The notes beneath the pieces were generated by a model. The model was not told the origin of the DNA. It did not search any database and saw nothing but the letters and a program-made list of their open reading frames with translations. A stretch of 37,838 nt of DNA from Cryobacterium sinapicolor (GTDB taxonomy: Bacteria > Actinomycetota > Actinomycetes > Actinomycetales > Microbacteriaceae). Location of the stretch: contig NZ_SOGQ01000055.1 in NCBI RefSeq assembly GCF_004403465.1, positions 116,747 through 154,584 on the forward strand, given 5' to 3'. Below are positions 7,496-15,607 of the stretch, in pieces. Each line of letters begins with the position of its first letter. Position 1 is the first letter of the stretch. The position numbers were made by a program, and so were the translations under genes.

Positions 7496-8953
7496 ATGAC
7501 AAACGCAACGACCGAACGGGCACCCAAGCAGGTCGCCATCAACGACATTGGATCTGCTGAAGACTTTCTTGCCGCGGTCGAAAAGACTCTGAAATTCTTC
7601 AACGACGGAGACCTCATCGAGGGCACCGTCGTGAAGATCGACCGCGACGAGGTTCTCCTTGACGTGGGCTACAAGACCGAGGGTGTCATTCCCTCCCGCG
7701 AACTTTCCATCAAGCACGACGTTGACCCCTCCGAGGTCGTCAAGGTCGGCGACCTGGTTGAGGCCCTCGTTCTTCAGAAGGAAGACAAAGAAGGCCGTCT
7801 CATCCTGTCCAAGAAGCGCGCTCAGTACGAGCGTGCATGGGGCGACGTTGAGAAGATCAAGGAATCGGATGGCGTTGTCACCGGTTCGGTCATCGAGGTT
7901 GTCAAGGGTGGCCTCATCGTGGACATCGGACTCCGCGGGTTCCTCCCGGCCTCGCTCATCGAGCTGCGCCGTGTTCGCGACCTGACCCCGTACTTGGGCC
8001 AGGAGATCGAGGCCAAGATCCTCGAACTCGACAAGAACCGCAACAACGTCGTGCTGTCTCGTCGTGCACTGCTCGAGCAGACCCAGTCCGAGAGCCGCAC
8101 CACGTTCCTCAACAACCTCCAGAAGGGACAGGTCCGCAAGGGCGTCGTCTCGTCGATCGTCAACTTCGGTGCGTTCGTGGACCTGGGTGGCGTTGACGGT
8201 CTGGTTCACGTCTCCGAGCTCAGCTGGAAGCACATCGAGCACGCCAGCGAGGTCGTCGAGGTCGGTCAGGAAGTCACCGTCGAGATCCTCGAGGTCGACC
8301 TCGAGCGCGAGCGCGTGTCGCTCTCCCTCAAGGCCACGCAGGAAGACCCGTGGCAGGTCTTCGCCCGCACCCACGCCATCGGCCAGGTTGCACCGGGTAA
8401 GGTCACCAAGCTCGTTCCGTTCGGCGCGTTCGTTCGCGTTGCCGAGGGTATCGAGGGACTCGTCCACATCTCCGAGCTCTCCGGCAAGCACGTCGAGCTC
8501 GCCGAGCAGGTCGTCTCGGTCGGCGACGAGGTCTTCGTCAAGGTCATCGACATCGACCTCGAGCGTCGCCGCATCTCGCTGAGCCTCAAGCAGGCCAACG
8601 ACGGAGTCGACCCCGAGGGCACCGAGTTCGATCCGGCGCTCTACGGGATGCTCACCGAGTACGACGACCAGGGCAACTACAAGTACCCGGAGGGCTTCGA
8701 CCCGGAGACCAACGAGTGGCGTGAAGGCTTCGAAACCCAGCGCGAGAAGTGGGAGCAGGACTACGCTGCAGCCCAGGCTCGCTGGGAAGCCCACAAGAAG
8801 CAGGTTGCGTCCGCGAACGACGAGATCACCGCCGTCGGCGATGTCCCGTCCGCAGCAGGCAACACCTTCTCGAGCGAGACGGCTGGCGCTGGCACGCTCG
8901 CGGACGACGAGGCCCTCGCAGCACTGCGCGAGAAGCTCTCCAGCTCCAACTAG
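7496..8953 (+). CDS. rpsA: 30S ribosomal protein S1
   Basis: A protein of 485 residues. ATG 7496 is chosen because the sequence MTNATTERAPK matches actinobacterial S1 starts and GGAG lies about ten bases upstream; an upstream GTG at 7457 would add 13 unlikely residues. Four S1 OB-fold repeats are visible at roughly residues 37-106, 122-190, 206-275 and 290-362, each ending in a strand such as RLILSKK, NVVLSRR, RVSLSLK or RISLSLK. Four repeats rather than the six of E. coli is normal for actinobacteria. The C-terminal tail is acidic and low in structure. Codon use is richer in GTT, CGT and CTC than in its neighbours, as expected of a highly expressed gene. S1 binds mRNA leaders and aids initiation; in mycobacteria it lies between polA and coaE, as here. 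Confidence 0.98.
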   Translation: MTNATTERAPKQVAINDIGSAEDFLAAVEKTLKFFNDGDLIEGTVVKIDRDEVLLDVGYKTEGVIPSRELSIKHDVDPSEVVKVGDLVEALVLQKEDKEGRLILSKKRAQYERAWGDVEKIKESDGVVTGSVIEVVKGGLIVDIGLRGFLPASLIELRRVRDLTPYLGQEIEAKILELDKNRNNVVLSRRALLEQTQSESRTTFLNNLQKGQVRKGVVSSIVNFGAFVDLGGVDGLVHVSELSWKHIEHASEVVEVGQEVTVEILEVDLERERVSLSLKATQEDPWQVFARTHAIGQVAPGKVTKLVPFGAFVRVAEGIEGLVHISELSGKHVELAEQVVSVGDEVFVKVIDIDLERRRISLSLKQANDGVDPEGTEFDPALYGMLTEYDDQGNYKYPEGFDPETNEWREGFETQREKWEQDYAAAQARWEAHKKQVASANDEITAVGDVPSAAGNTFSSETAGAGTLADDEALAALREKLSSSN

Positions 8954-8985
8954 TCACCGCTCCACCCCGTAACACAGCACGACAG

Positions 8986-9014
8986 ACAGGCCGGTCCCCT
9001 TGGGGCCGGCCTGT
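8986..9014 (+). terminator. Terminator after rpsA
   Basis: ACAGGCCGG...CCGGCCTGT forms a stem of about 12 bp with one bulge and a short loop, 32 bases after the rpsA stop. It is followed by TTCG rather than a run of T. Confidence 0.75.
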
Positions 9015-9082
9015 TCGCGTTGATGCGTGCCGCGTCGAATCGCGTCGGGACCGCGGGCCAGTGCCGAAAACCCGCTCGACCA

Positions 9083-9088
9083 TAGACT
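9083..9088 (+). promoter_or_regulatory. -10 element of the repeat lipoprotein gene, leaderless
   Basis: TAGACT ends six bases before the TTG start at 9095; GCGGAA between them leaves little room for a functional ribosome binding site. Confidence 0.5.
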
Positions 9089-9094
9089 GCGGAA

Positions 9095-9787
9095 TTGACT
9101 CGTCTGCTTCTCCTCTCCGCGGCCACCGCGACCGCGTTGCCCGTCGGCGGGTGCGCGGCAACCGGCCCATCGACACCGGATGCGTCGTCGTCAGCACCGC
9201 AGGCCACCCCGAGCAGGTCGTCGGTTCCATCACCGTCGCCGTTCGGCTCTGCGTCGCCCGTGCCGGGGGACTGCACGCGCGCGGACACCGCGACCGTGGC
9301 CACGAGCTACACGGTCCTGTCCGACGACTCCACGACTCCACGACTCCACGACTCCACGACTCCACGACTCCACGACTCCACGACTCCACGACTCCACGAC
9401 TCCACGACTCCACGACTCCACGACTCCGTGACGCCCGTGTCGCCCGTCACGCCCGTGACGCCCGTGACGCCCGTGTCGCCCGTGTCGCCCGTGTCGCCCG
9501 CGACGATCACCTACACCGCGTTCACGCAGGCCGGAGAAACGCCCACCCGGAGCGAGACCGACTTCGGGCCGGTCGTCACGCTTCTCGCCTACGCCTACGC
9601 CTACGCCTACGCCTGCGTCTCTGACGGGAGCGGCGGACTGTGGACGTTCACGGCCACGAGCACCACCCCGGGGGCGCTGGCGTGCGTCCTGGGCTTCGGC
9701 GGTCGGATAGTCACCCGCGACGCGGCCTACAACGAGGGCCTGGTCGCACCGGAGACGGTGGACTGCACCGGCAACCCCCGCCGCTGA
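9095..9787 (+). CDS. Repeat-rich putative lipoprotein, possibly phase-variable
   Basis: A protein of 230 residues from TTG 9095. The first 20 residues form a lipoprotein signal peptide: MTR, a hydrophobic stretch, then the lipobox VGGC with Cys20. A Ser/Pro-rich spacer follows to about residue 55. From residue 77 the chain reads the octapeptide DSTTPRLH over and over, encoded by an 8-bp DNA repeat that cycles through all three frames. Next come eight V-S/T-P triplets from a 9-bp repeat, then a normal-composition domain with a short AYAYAYAY run from a 6-bp repeat. Four further Cys residues (GDC, YAC, LAC, VDC) could form two disulfides. I do not recognise the C-terminal domain. One 8-bp unit more would give a stop at 9431 (about 114 residues); one less would shift to a frame ending at 9624 (about 173 residues). 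The gene sits alone between rpsA and coaE, where mycobacteria have nothing comparable. Surface exposure and phase variation are inferences. Confidence 0.75.
   Translation: MTRLLLLSAATATALPVGGCAATGPSTPDASSSAPQATPSRSSVPSPSPFGSASPVPGDCTRADTATVATSYTVLSDDSTTPRLHDSTTPRLHDSTTPRLHDSTTPRLHDSVTPVSPVTPVTPVTPVSPVSPVSPATITYTAFTQAGETPTRSETDFGPVVTLLAYAYAYAYACVSDGSGGLWTFTATSTTPGALACVLGFGGRIVTRDAAYNEGLVAPETVDCTGNPRR
9325..9427 (+). repeat. 8-bp tandem repeat, 12.9 copies, inside a coding region
   Basis: Twelve exact copies of CGACTCCA run from 9325 to 9420, followed by a thirteenth copy missing its last base. No copy differs from the others. The unit length is not a multiple of three, so three units encode DSTTPRLH and the copy number sets the downstream frame. 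Perfect identity of the units suggests recent expansion by slipped-strand mispairing. Confidence 0.98.
9428..9499 (+). repeat. 9-bp tandem repeat, 8 copies, in frame
   Basis: Eight units of the form GTG(A/T)CGCCC, one beginning GTCACG, follow the 8-bp array directly. They encode V-T-P or V-S-P triplets. Units vary at one or two positions, so this array looks older than the perfect 8-bp array, and changes in copy number would keep the frame. Confidence 0.95.
9587..9610 (+). repeat. 6-bp tandem repeat GCCTAC, 4 copies
   Basis: Four exact GCCTAC units encode AYAYAYAY within the lipoprotein C-terminal domain, followed by the variant GCCTGC (Ala-Cys). Copy changes would be in frame. Confidence 0.9.
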
Positions 9788-9908
9788 ATCGCCCCCACCG
9801 CAACTGTTGCCCATTCGGACAACTGTTCCCGGTGCGCGGGCAACAATCGTCCGATTCGGCGACAGTCACCGTAGCGGGGAGAGGCCAGCCGCGCCTCACG
9901 AGGCTCGA

Positions 9909-9914
9909 TAGCAT
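9909..9914 (+). promoter_or_regulatory. -10 element of coaE, leaderless
   Basis: TAGCAT ends seven bases before the GTG at 9922. It overlaps an in-frame ATG at 9913, which therefore could not be on the mRNA if this promoter is used. Confidence 0.5.
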
Positions 9915-9921
9915 GGCAGGC

Positions 9922-10551
9922 GTGTACTTGATTGGACTGACCGGCGGGATCGCATCCGGAAAAAGCACCGTGGCTCGGCGGCTCGTCCGGCACGGGGCTG
10001 TGCACATCGACGCCGACCACCTGGCCAGGGTCGTGGTCGGCCCCGGAACCCCGGGGCTCGCCGCGATCGCGGAGGCGTTCGGCGACACGGTCCTGCTGCC
10101 CGACGGCAGCCTGAACCGGGCGGCGCTCGGGGCGGTGGTGTTCCGCGACCCGGAGGCGCTCGACCGCCTCAACGCGATCGTGCACCCCGAGGTGCGGGCG
10201 CGTTCGAACGCCGTGATCAGGGCTGCGGAAGCCGAGGATCCGAACGCGATCGTCGTCTACGACGTGCCCCTGCTGGTGGAAGCCGGCGTCGACCATCCGT
10301 TCGACCTCGTCGTGGTCACCCAGTCCGACGAGCCCACCCGGGTGCGCCGCATGGTGGAGCTGCGGGCGATGGATGCCGGCGAAGCGGAGCGCCGGATCCG
10401 CGCCCAGGCCAGCGACGCCGACCGTCACAAGATCGCCGACGTCGTCATCGACACCGGCGGCACCCTCGAGCAGACCCTGGAGCAGGTCGACGTGCTGTGG
10501 GAGCAGGTGCGGGTTCACAGCCAGCAGCGCACTGTCAGAGGCGCTCCGTAG
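9922..10551 (+). CDS. coaE: Dephospho-CoA kinase
   Basis: A protein of 209 residues from GTG 9922, starting MYLIGLTGG as most family members in related genera do. An ATG at 9913 in the same frame would add MAG but lies inside the probable -10 element. The P-loop GGIASGKST is at residues 8-16. The D-A-D-H-L-A-R segment, [12 protein letters not shown] and the C-terminal R-I-R-A-Q-A-S lid segment are all typical. The enzyme phosphorylates the ribose 3'-OH of dephospho-CoA with ATP, the last step of CoA synthesis. Mycobacterial CoaE carries an extra C-terminal domain of about 200 residues; it is absent here, so this is the short bacterial form. uvrB begins 10 bases after the stop but has its own promoter-like element. 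Confidence 0.96.
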   Translation: MYLIGLTGGIASGKSTVARRLVRHGAVHIDADHLARVVVGPGTPGLAAIAEAFGDTVLLPDGSLNRAALGAVVFRDPEALDRLNAIVHPEVRARSNAVIRAAEAEDPNAIVVYDVPLLVEAGVDHPFDLVVVTQSDEPTRVRRMVELRAMDAGEAERRIRAQASDADRHKIADVVIDTGGTLEQTLEQVDVLWEQVRVHSQQRTVRGAP

Positions 10552-10554
10552 ACT
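10549..10554 (+). promoter_or_regulatory. -10 element of uvrB, leaderless
   Basis: TAGACT overlaps the coaE stop codon (TAG) and ends seven bases before the ATG at 10562. The GGGGAG just before the ATG is only one base away, too close to act as a Shine-Dalgarno sequence. Confidence 0.5.
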
Positions 10555-10561
10555 GGGGAGT

Positions 10562-12625
10562 ATGGAACCCACGCGCTCTGTCAATCCGTTCGAGGTGGTG
10601 AGCGAGTACACGCCGAGCGGCGACCAGCCCGCCGCGATCGCCGACCTGGCCGGTCGCATCAACGCCGGCGAGACCGACATTGTGCTGCTCGGCGCCACCG
10701 GGACCGGCAAGTCCGCGACCACGGCCTGGCTGATCGAACAGGTGCAACGCCCGACGCTGGTGCTCGCCCACAACAAGACCCTCGCCGCGCAGCTCGTGAA
10801 TGAATTCCGCGAGCTGATGCCCAACAATGCCGTCGAATACTTCGTGTCGTACTACGACTACTACCAGCCCGAGGCCTACGTACCTCAGACCGACACCTTC
10901 ATCGAGAAGGACTCCTCGATCAACGCGGAGGTCGAGCGGCTACGGCACTCCACCACGAACTCCCTGCTCAGCCGACGCGACGTCATCGTGGTCTCCACCG
11001 TCTCCTGCATTTACGGTCTGGGCACGCCCGAGGGCTACCTCGAGGCGATGGTCGCCCTCCAGGTCGGCCAACAGGTCAACCGGGACTGGCTGATCCGCAA
11101 ATTCGTCGCCATGCAGTACCAGCGCAACGACATCGACTTCTCCCGCGGCCACTTCCGGGTGCGCGGCGACACCATCGAAATCATCCCGATGTACGAAGAA
11201 CTCGCCATCCGCATCGAGATGTTCGGCGACGAGATCGAGGCGCTCTACAGCCTGCATCCGTTGACCGGTGACATCGTCAAGAAGCTCGACTCCGTGGCCG
11301 TGTTCCCGGGCTCGCACTACGTGGCCAGCACCGACGTCATGCAGCGGGCGATGGGCACCATCCAGGCGGAACTCGACGAACGACTCGAGCAGCTGGAACG
11401 CGAGGGCAAATTGCTCGAGGCCCAGCGCCTGCGCATGCGCACGCAGTTCGACTTGGAGATGATGGAGCAGATCGGCTTCTGTTCCGGCATCGAGAACTAC
11501 TCCCGGCACATCGACCAGCGGCAACCGGGGGAGGCCCCGCACTGCCTGCTCGACTACTTCCCCGACGACTTCCTGATGGTGATCGACGAGTCCCACGTCA
11601 CCGTGCCGCAGATCGGCGCCATGTACGAGGGCGACTCCTCACGAAAGCGCACGCTCGTCGACCACGGGTTCCGGCTGCCGAGCGCCCTCGACAACCGGCC
11701 GCTCAAATTCGGGGAGTTCAAGGGACGCGTCGGCCAGACCGTCTACCTGTCCGCCACCCCAGGCAAATACGAGATGGGCATCGCGGACGGCGTCGTCGAG
11801 CAGATCATCCGTCCCACCGGCCTGATAGACCCGCAGATCATCGTCAAGCCCAGCAAGGGCCAGATCGACGACCTCCTCGAAGAGATCCACAAGCGCGTCG
11901 AACGCAACGAGCGCGTCCTGGTCACCACCCTGACCAAGAAGATGGCGGAAGAACTCACCGATTTCCTCACCGAAGCCGGCGTGCGGGTGCGCTACCTGCA
12001 CTCGGATGTCGACACGCTCCGCCGCGTCGAACTCCTCACCGAGCTGCGGGCCGGCGTCTACGACGTGCTCGTGGGCATCAACTTGCTCCGCGAGGGCCTC
12101 GACCTGCCCGAGGTGTCGCTCGTCGCTATCCTCGACGCAGACAAGGAGGGTTTCCTGCGGTCGGCGACCTCGCTGATCCAGACCATCGGCCGCGCGGCCC
12201 GCAACGTCTCCGGCGAAGTGCACATGTACGCCGACCGGCTCACCGCCTCGATGGAGCGCGCGATCGACGAGACCGACCGCCGCCGGGAGAAGCAGGTGGC
12301 CTACAATACCCTGCACGGCATCGACCCCACCCCGCTGCGCAAGCGCATTGCGGACATCACCGAGGTGCTCGCCCGGGAGGAGGCAGACACCGCCGAGCTC
12401 CTGGCCGGCCGCGACACGCGCCGCAAGGGCGTCGCGGCGACTCCGCGCCGGCAGGGACTGGCCGCGAACGGCGCGAACGACCTCGAGTCGATCATCGCCG
12501 ACCTCAACGGCCAGATGCTCGAGGCGGCGGGAGAGCTCAAGTTCGAGCTCGCGGCCCGCCTCCGCGACGAGGTGTCCGAACTGAAGCGCGAGCTGCGCCA
12601 AATGGAGAAGGCCGGCCACATCTGA
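10562..12625 (+). CDS. uvrB: Excinuclease ABC subunit B
   Basis: A protein of 687 residues from ATG 10562. Helicase motif I is [10 protein letters not shown] (residues 43-52) and motif II is DESHV. The damage-probing beta-hairpin is seen as [12 protein letters not shown] near residue 95. [16 protein letters not shown] and QTIGRAARN mark the later helicase motifs. A UVR domain closes the protein ([20 protein letters not shown] at the split), which binds UvrC. Loaded by UvrA, it verifies damage and recruits UvrC for dual incision in nucleotide excision repair. The order uvrB-uvrA is conserved in actinobacteria. No SOS box is visible in front of uvrB, unlike uvrA. Confidence 0.98.
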   Translation: MEPTRSVNPFEVVSEYTPSGDQPAAIADLAGRINAGETDIVLLGATGTGKSATTAWLIEQVQRPTLVLAHNKTLAAQLVNEFRELMPNNAVEYFVSYYDYYQPEAYVPQTDTFIEKDSSINAEVERLRHSTTNSLLSRRDVIVVSTVSCIYGLGTPEGYLEAMVALQVGQQVNRDWLIRKFVAMQYQRNDIDFSRGHFRVRGDTIEIIPMYEELAIRIEMFGDEIEALYSLHPLTGDIVKKLDSVAVFPGSHYVASTDVMQRAMGTIQAELDERLEQLEREGKLLEAQRLRMRTQFDLEMMEQIGFCSGIENYSRHIDQRQPGEAPHCLLDYFPDDFLMVIDESHVTVPQIGAMYEGDSSRKRTLVDHGFRLPSALDNRPLKFGEFKGRVGQTVYLSATPGKYEMGIADGVVEQIIRPTGLIDPQIIVKPSKGQIDDLLEEIHKRVERNERVLVTTLTKKMAEELTDFLTEAGVRVRYLHSDVDTLRRVELLTELRAGVYDVLVGINLLREGLDLPEVSLVAILDADKEGFLRSATSLIQTIGRAARNVSGEVHMYADRLTASMERAIDETDRRREKQVAYNTLHGIDPTPLRKRIADITEVLAREEADTAELLAGRDTRRKGVAATPRRQGLAANGANDLESIIADLNGQMLEAAGELKFELAARLRDEVSELKRELRQMEKAGHI

Positions 12626-12652
12626 CCCACAGAGCGCACGCCCTGGTGAATA

Positions 12653-12668
12653 TCGAACATTTGTTCGC
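12653..12668. promoter_or_regulatory. LexA (SOS) box upstream of uvrA
   Basis: TCGAACATTTGTTCGC matches the Gram-positive/actinobacterial LexA operator TCGAAC-N4-GTTCGA at 15 of 16 counted positions, N4 being free; only the last base differs. It is centred about 60 bases before the uvrA start and some 50 bases before its -10. A nine-base inverted repeat (GCACGCCCT 12636-12644, AGGGCGTGC 12671-12679) encloses it. Confidence 0.82.
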
Positions 12669-12710
12669 TCAGGGCGTGCCGATTCGCAGGGTGGAGCGCG
12701 TGGCGCTGCA

Positions 12711-12716
12711 TAGAAT
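12711..12716 (+). promoter_or_regulatory. -10 element of uvrA, leaderless
   Basis: TAGAAT is followed by ATG after three bases and by an in-frame GTG after six. The spacing seen at the other leaderless genes favours the GTG at 12723. Confidence 0.5.
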
Positions 12717-12722
12717 CGGATG

Positions 12723-15590
12723 GTGTCAATTTCCCAGGTAGAGACCGGCTCGAAACTCAACGTCCGCGGCGCCCGCGTGCACAACCTGCACAACGTCGAC
12801 CTCGAAATCCCGCGCGATTCGCTGGTCGTCTTCACCGGCCTGTCCGGCTCCGGCAAGTCGTCGCTCGCGTTCGACACCATCTTCGCGGAGGGACAGCGAC
12901 GTTACGTCGAATCGCTGTCCGCATACGCGCGTCAGTTCCTGGGCCAGGTCGACCGCCCCGACGTCGATTTCATCGAGGGGTTGAGCCCCGCCGTCTCGAT
13001 CGACCAGCGCTCGACCAACCGAAACCCGCGCTCGACCGTGGGAACCATCACCGAGGTCTACGACTACATGCGGTTGCTCTGGGCACGCATCGGCGTGCCG
13101 CACTGCGCCGTCTGCGGTGAGGTCATCCAGGCCCAGACCGTGCAGCAGATCGCCGACCAACTTATGGAACTGGATGAGGGCATCCGTTATCAGGTGCTCA
13201 GCCCGGTCGTGTCGCAGAAGAAGGGCGAATTCGTCGACCTGTTCAAAGAACTGGCCGCGGGCGGCTACTCCCGCGCCATCGTCGACGGCACCCAGATCCA
13301 GCTCAACGAGCCGCCCGTGCTGAAGAAGCAGCTCAAGCACGACATCTCCGTGGTCATCGACCGTCTGGTCGCCGGCCCTGACCTGCTGAGCCGACTCACC
13401 GACTCCCTGGAGACGGCGCTCAAACTGACCGACGGTATCGTGCAGGTCAACTACGTCGACCGGGAGGGCGACGAGGCCTGGCAGAGCTACTCGGAGAAAC
13501 TCTCCTGCCCCAACAACCACCCCGTGCAGCTCACCGAGATCGAGCCGCGCACGTTCTCCTTCAACGCGCCCTTCGGTGCCTGCCCGGAGTGCTCCGGTCT
13601 CGGCACGCGCATGTCGGTCGACGCCGACCTGTTGCTCGGCGACCCCGAGCTCAGCATCGCGGAGGGCGTCGTGCTGCCCTGGACCACCCAGGGCAAAGGG
13701 CTGTTCCAGTACTACGAGAAACTCCTCGACGGGCTCGCCCGCGACCTGGACTTCTCCCTCGACACCCCATGGGGCGAGCTGCCCGACGAGGTGCAGGACG
13801 CCGTGCTCCGCGGCGACAACTTCGAGGTCAAGGTGAAGTGGAAGAACCGCTACGGCCGGGAGATGAGCTACACCTCCGGATTCGAGGGCGTCGTGCCCTA
13901 CATCGAACGCCAGTACCTGCAGGCGGAGTCGGACACCCAGCGTGCCCGGTGGGGTGAGTACCTGCGCGAGGTCGACTGCCCGGTCTGCTCCGGAACCCGG
14001 CTCAAGCCCGAAGTCCTCGCCGTGCTGGTGCACGGGGCCAGCATCGCGGATGTCTGCAACCTCAGCCTCACCGACGCCCGCGGTTTCATGAACAAGCTCG
14101 AGCTGACCGACCGGGAGGCCGTCATCGCCGCGCAGGTTCTGCGCGAGATCAAGGCGCGCCTGGACTTCCTGATCCGCGTCGGCCTGAACTACCTCAACCT
14201 GGCCCGGGCTGCGGCGACCCTCTCCGGCGGCGAGGCGCAGCGCATCCGTTTGGCCACCCAGATCGGCTCCGGCCTGACCGGGGTGCTCTACGTGCTCGAC
14301 GAACCGAGCATCGGACTGCACCAACGCGACAACCGACGGCTGATCGAGACGCTGGTCTCCCTGCGCGACCTCGGGAACACTCTGATCGTGGTCGAGCATG
14401 ACGAGGACACAATCAAGGCCGCAGACTGGGTCGTCGACATCGGCCCGGGCGCCGGCGTGAACGGCGGTCACGTCGTGCACTCCGGCTCCTACGCCGACCT
14501 GCTCACCAACACGGAGTCACTGACCGGTGATTACCTCGCCGGCCGCAAGTCGATCCCGACCCCGGCCATCCGTCGCCCGATCGACCCGGCCCGGGAGATC
14601 TCCGTGATCGGGGCCGAGGCCAACAACCTCAAGAAGGTGTCGGTCAGCTTCCCGCTCGGCACGTTCACGGCCGTGACCGGTGTCAGCGGCTCCGGCAAGT
14701 CGTCCCTCGTCAACGACATCCTCTACCGGGTTCTGGCCAACCGCCTCAACGGTGCCCGCAAACTCCCCGGTCGGCACACCCGGGTTACCGGCCTCGACCA
14801 GCTCGACAAGGTTATCCACGTCGACCAGGCCCCGATCGGGCGCACCCCGCGCTCCAACCCGGCCACCTACACCGGCGTCTTCGATAAGATCCGCACCCTG
14901 TTCTCCGAAACCATCGAAGCCAAGGCGCGGGGTTACCTGCCCGGACGCTTCAGCTTCAACGTCAAGGGTGGGCGCTGTGAAGCCTGCTCGGGCGACGGCA
15001 CGATCAAGATCGAGATGAACTTCCTACCCGACGTCTACGTCGCCTGCGAGGTCTGTGGGGGAGCGCGCTACAACCGCGACACCCTCACCGTGCACTACAA
15101 GGGCAAGAGCATCGCGGAGGTACTGGACATGCCGATCAGCGAGGCCGCCGATTTCTTCGAGGCGATCACCTCCATCCACCGGTTCCTGAACACCCTCGTC
15201 GAGGTCGGCCTCGGTTATGTGCGACTCGGCCAGAGCGCCACCACCCTGTCCGGCGGCGAGGCCCAGCGCGTCAAGCTGGCCACAGAACTGCAGCGCCGCT
15301 CTAACGGCCGCAGCGTCTATGTGCTCGACGAGCCGACGACGGGCCTGCACTTCGAAGACGTACGCAAGCTGCTGCTCGTTCTGAACAGTCTCGTCGACAA
15401 GGGCAACACCGTGATCGTGATCGAGCACAACCTCGACGTGATCAAGTCCGCCGACTGGGTGATCGACCTTGGTCCCGAGGGTGGCTCCGGCGGCGGCCGC
15501 GTGCTCGCCACGGGGACCCCCGAGCACGTCGCCACCGTGAAGAAGAGCCACACCGGCATGTTCCTCAAGGAGATCCTGGCGGCGCACTGA
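12723..15590 (+). CDS. uvrA: Excinuclease ABC subunit A
   Basis: A protein of 955 residues from GTG 12723 (956 from ATG 12720). It has two ABC ATPase modules. The first Walker A is GLSGSGKSS near residue 39 and the second GVSGSGKSS near residue 659. Each module has the signature LSGGEAQR and a Walker B ending [10 protein letters not shown] or [10 protein letters not shown]. Zinc-binding Cys pairs are visible in CAVCG, CPECSG, CPVCSG and the C-terminal CEACSG/CEVCGG insert. UvrA dimers scan for bulky lesions and load UvrB. The length is normal. Regulation by LexA is predicted from the operator at 12653-12668. uvrC starts 17 bases after the stop, so the two may be cotranscribed. Confidence 0.98.
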   Translation: MSISQVETGSKLNVRGARVHNLHNVDLEIPRDSLVVFTGLSGSGKSSLAFDTIFAEGQRRYVESLSAYARQFLGQVDRPDVDFIEGLSPAVSIDQRSTNRNPRSTVGTITEVYDYMRLLWARIGVPHCAVCGEVIQAQTVQQIADQLMELDEGIRYQVLSPVVSQKKGEFVDLFKELAAGGYSRAIVDGTQIQLNEPPVLKKQLKHDISVVIDRLVAGPDLLSRLTDSLETALKLTDGIVQVNYVDREGDEAWQSYSEKLSCPNNHPVQLTEIEPRTFSFNAPFGACPECSGLGTRMSVDADLLLGDPELSIAEGVVLPWTTQGKGLFQYYEKLLDGLARDLDFSLDTPWGELPDEVQDAVLRGDNFEVKVKWKNRYGREMSYTSGFEGVVPYIERQYLQAESDTQRARWGEYLREVDCPVCSGTRLKPEVLAVLVHGASIADVCNLSLTDARGFMNKLELTDREAVIAAQVLREIKARLDFLIRVGLNYLNLARAAATLSGGEAQRIRLATQIGSGLTGVLYVLDEPSIGLHQRDNRRLIETLVSLRDLGNTLIVVEHDEDTIKAADWVVDIGPGAGVNGGHVVHSGSYADLLTNTESLTGDYLAGRKSIPTPAIRRPIDPAREISVIGAEANNLKKVSVSFPLGTFTAVTGVSGSGKSSLVNDILYRVLANRLNGARKLPGRHTRVTGLDQLDKVIHVDQAPIGRTPRSNPATYTGVFDKIRTLFSETIEAKARGYLPGRFSFNVKGGRCEACSGDGTIKIEMNFLPDVYVACEVCGGARYNRDTLTVHYKGKSIAEVLDMPISEAADFFEAITSIHRFLNTLVEVGLGYVRLGQSATTLSGGEAQRVKLATELQRRSNGRSVYVLDEPTTGLHFEDVRKLLLVLNSLVDKGNTVIVIEHNLDVIKSADWVIDLGPEGGSGGGRVLATGTPEHVATVKKSHTGMFLKEILAAH

Positions 15591-15607
15591 CCGCCACCGG
15601 AAACATC

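Noticed and set aside
9325..9427. The 8-bp array as an assembly artefact
   Set aside because: It cannot be excluded from the sequence, but the frame before and after is consistent with one protein at the present copy number, so it is kept as real.
9325..9499. CRISPR array
   Set aside because: The repeats are 8 and 9 bp in direct tandem without spacers, and no cas gene is present.
10440..10551. Fused C-terminal domain of CoaE as in mycobacteria
   Set aside because: The frame ends at 10551 just after the kinase domain and uvrB begins at 10562.
10449..10561. SOS box before uvrB
   Set aside because: No GAAC-N4-GTTC site is found in the end of coaE or the short gap.
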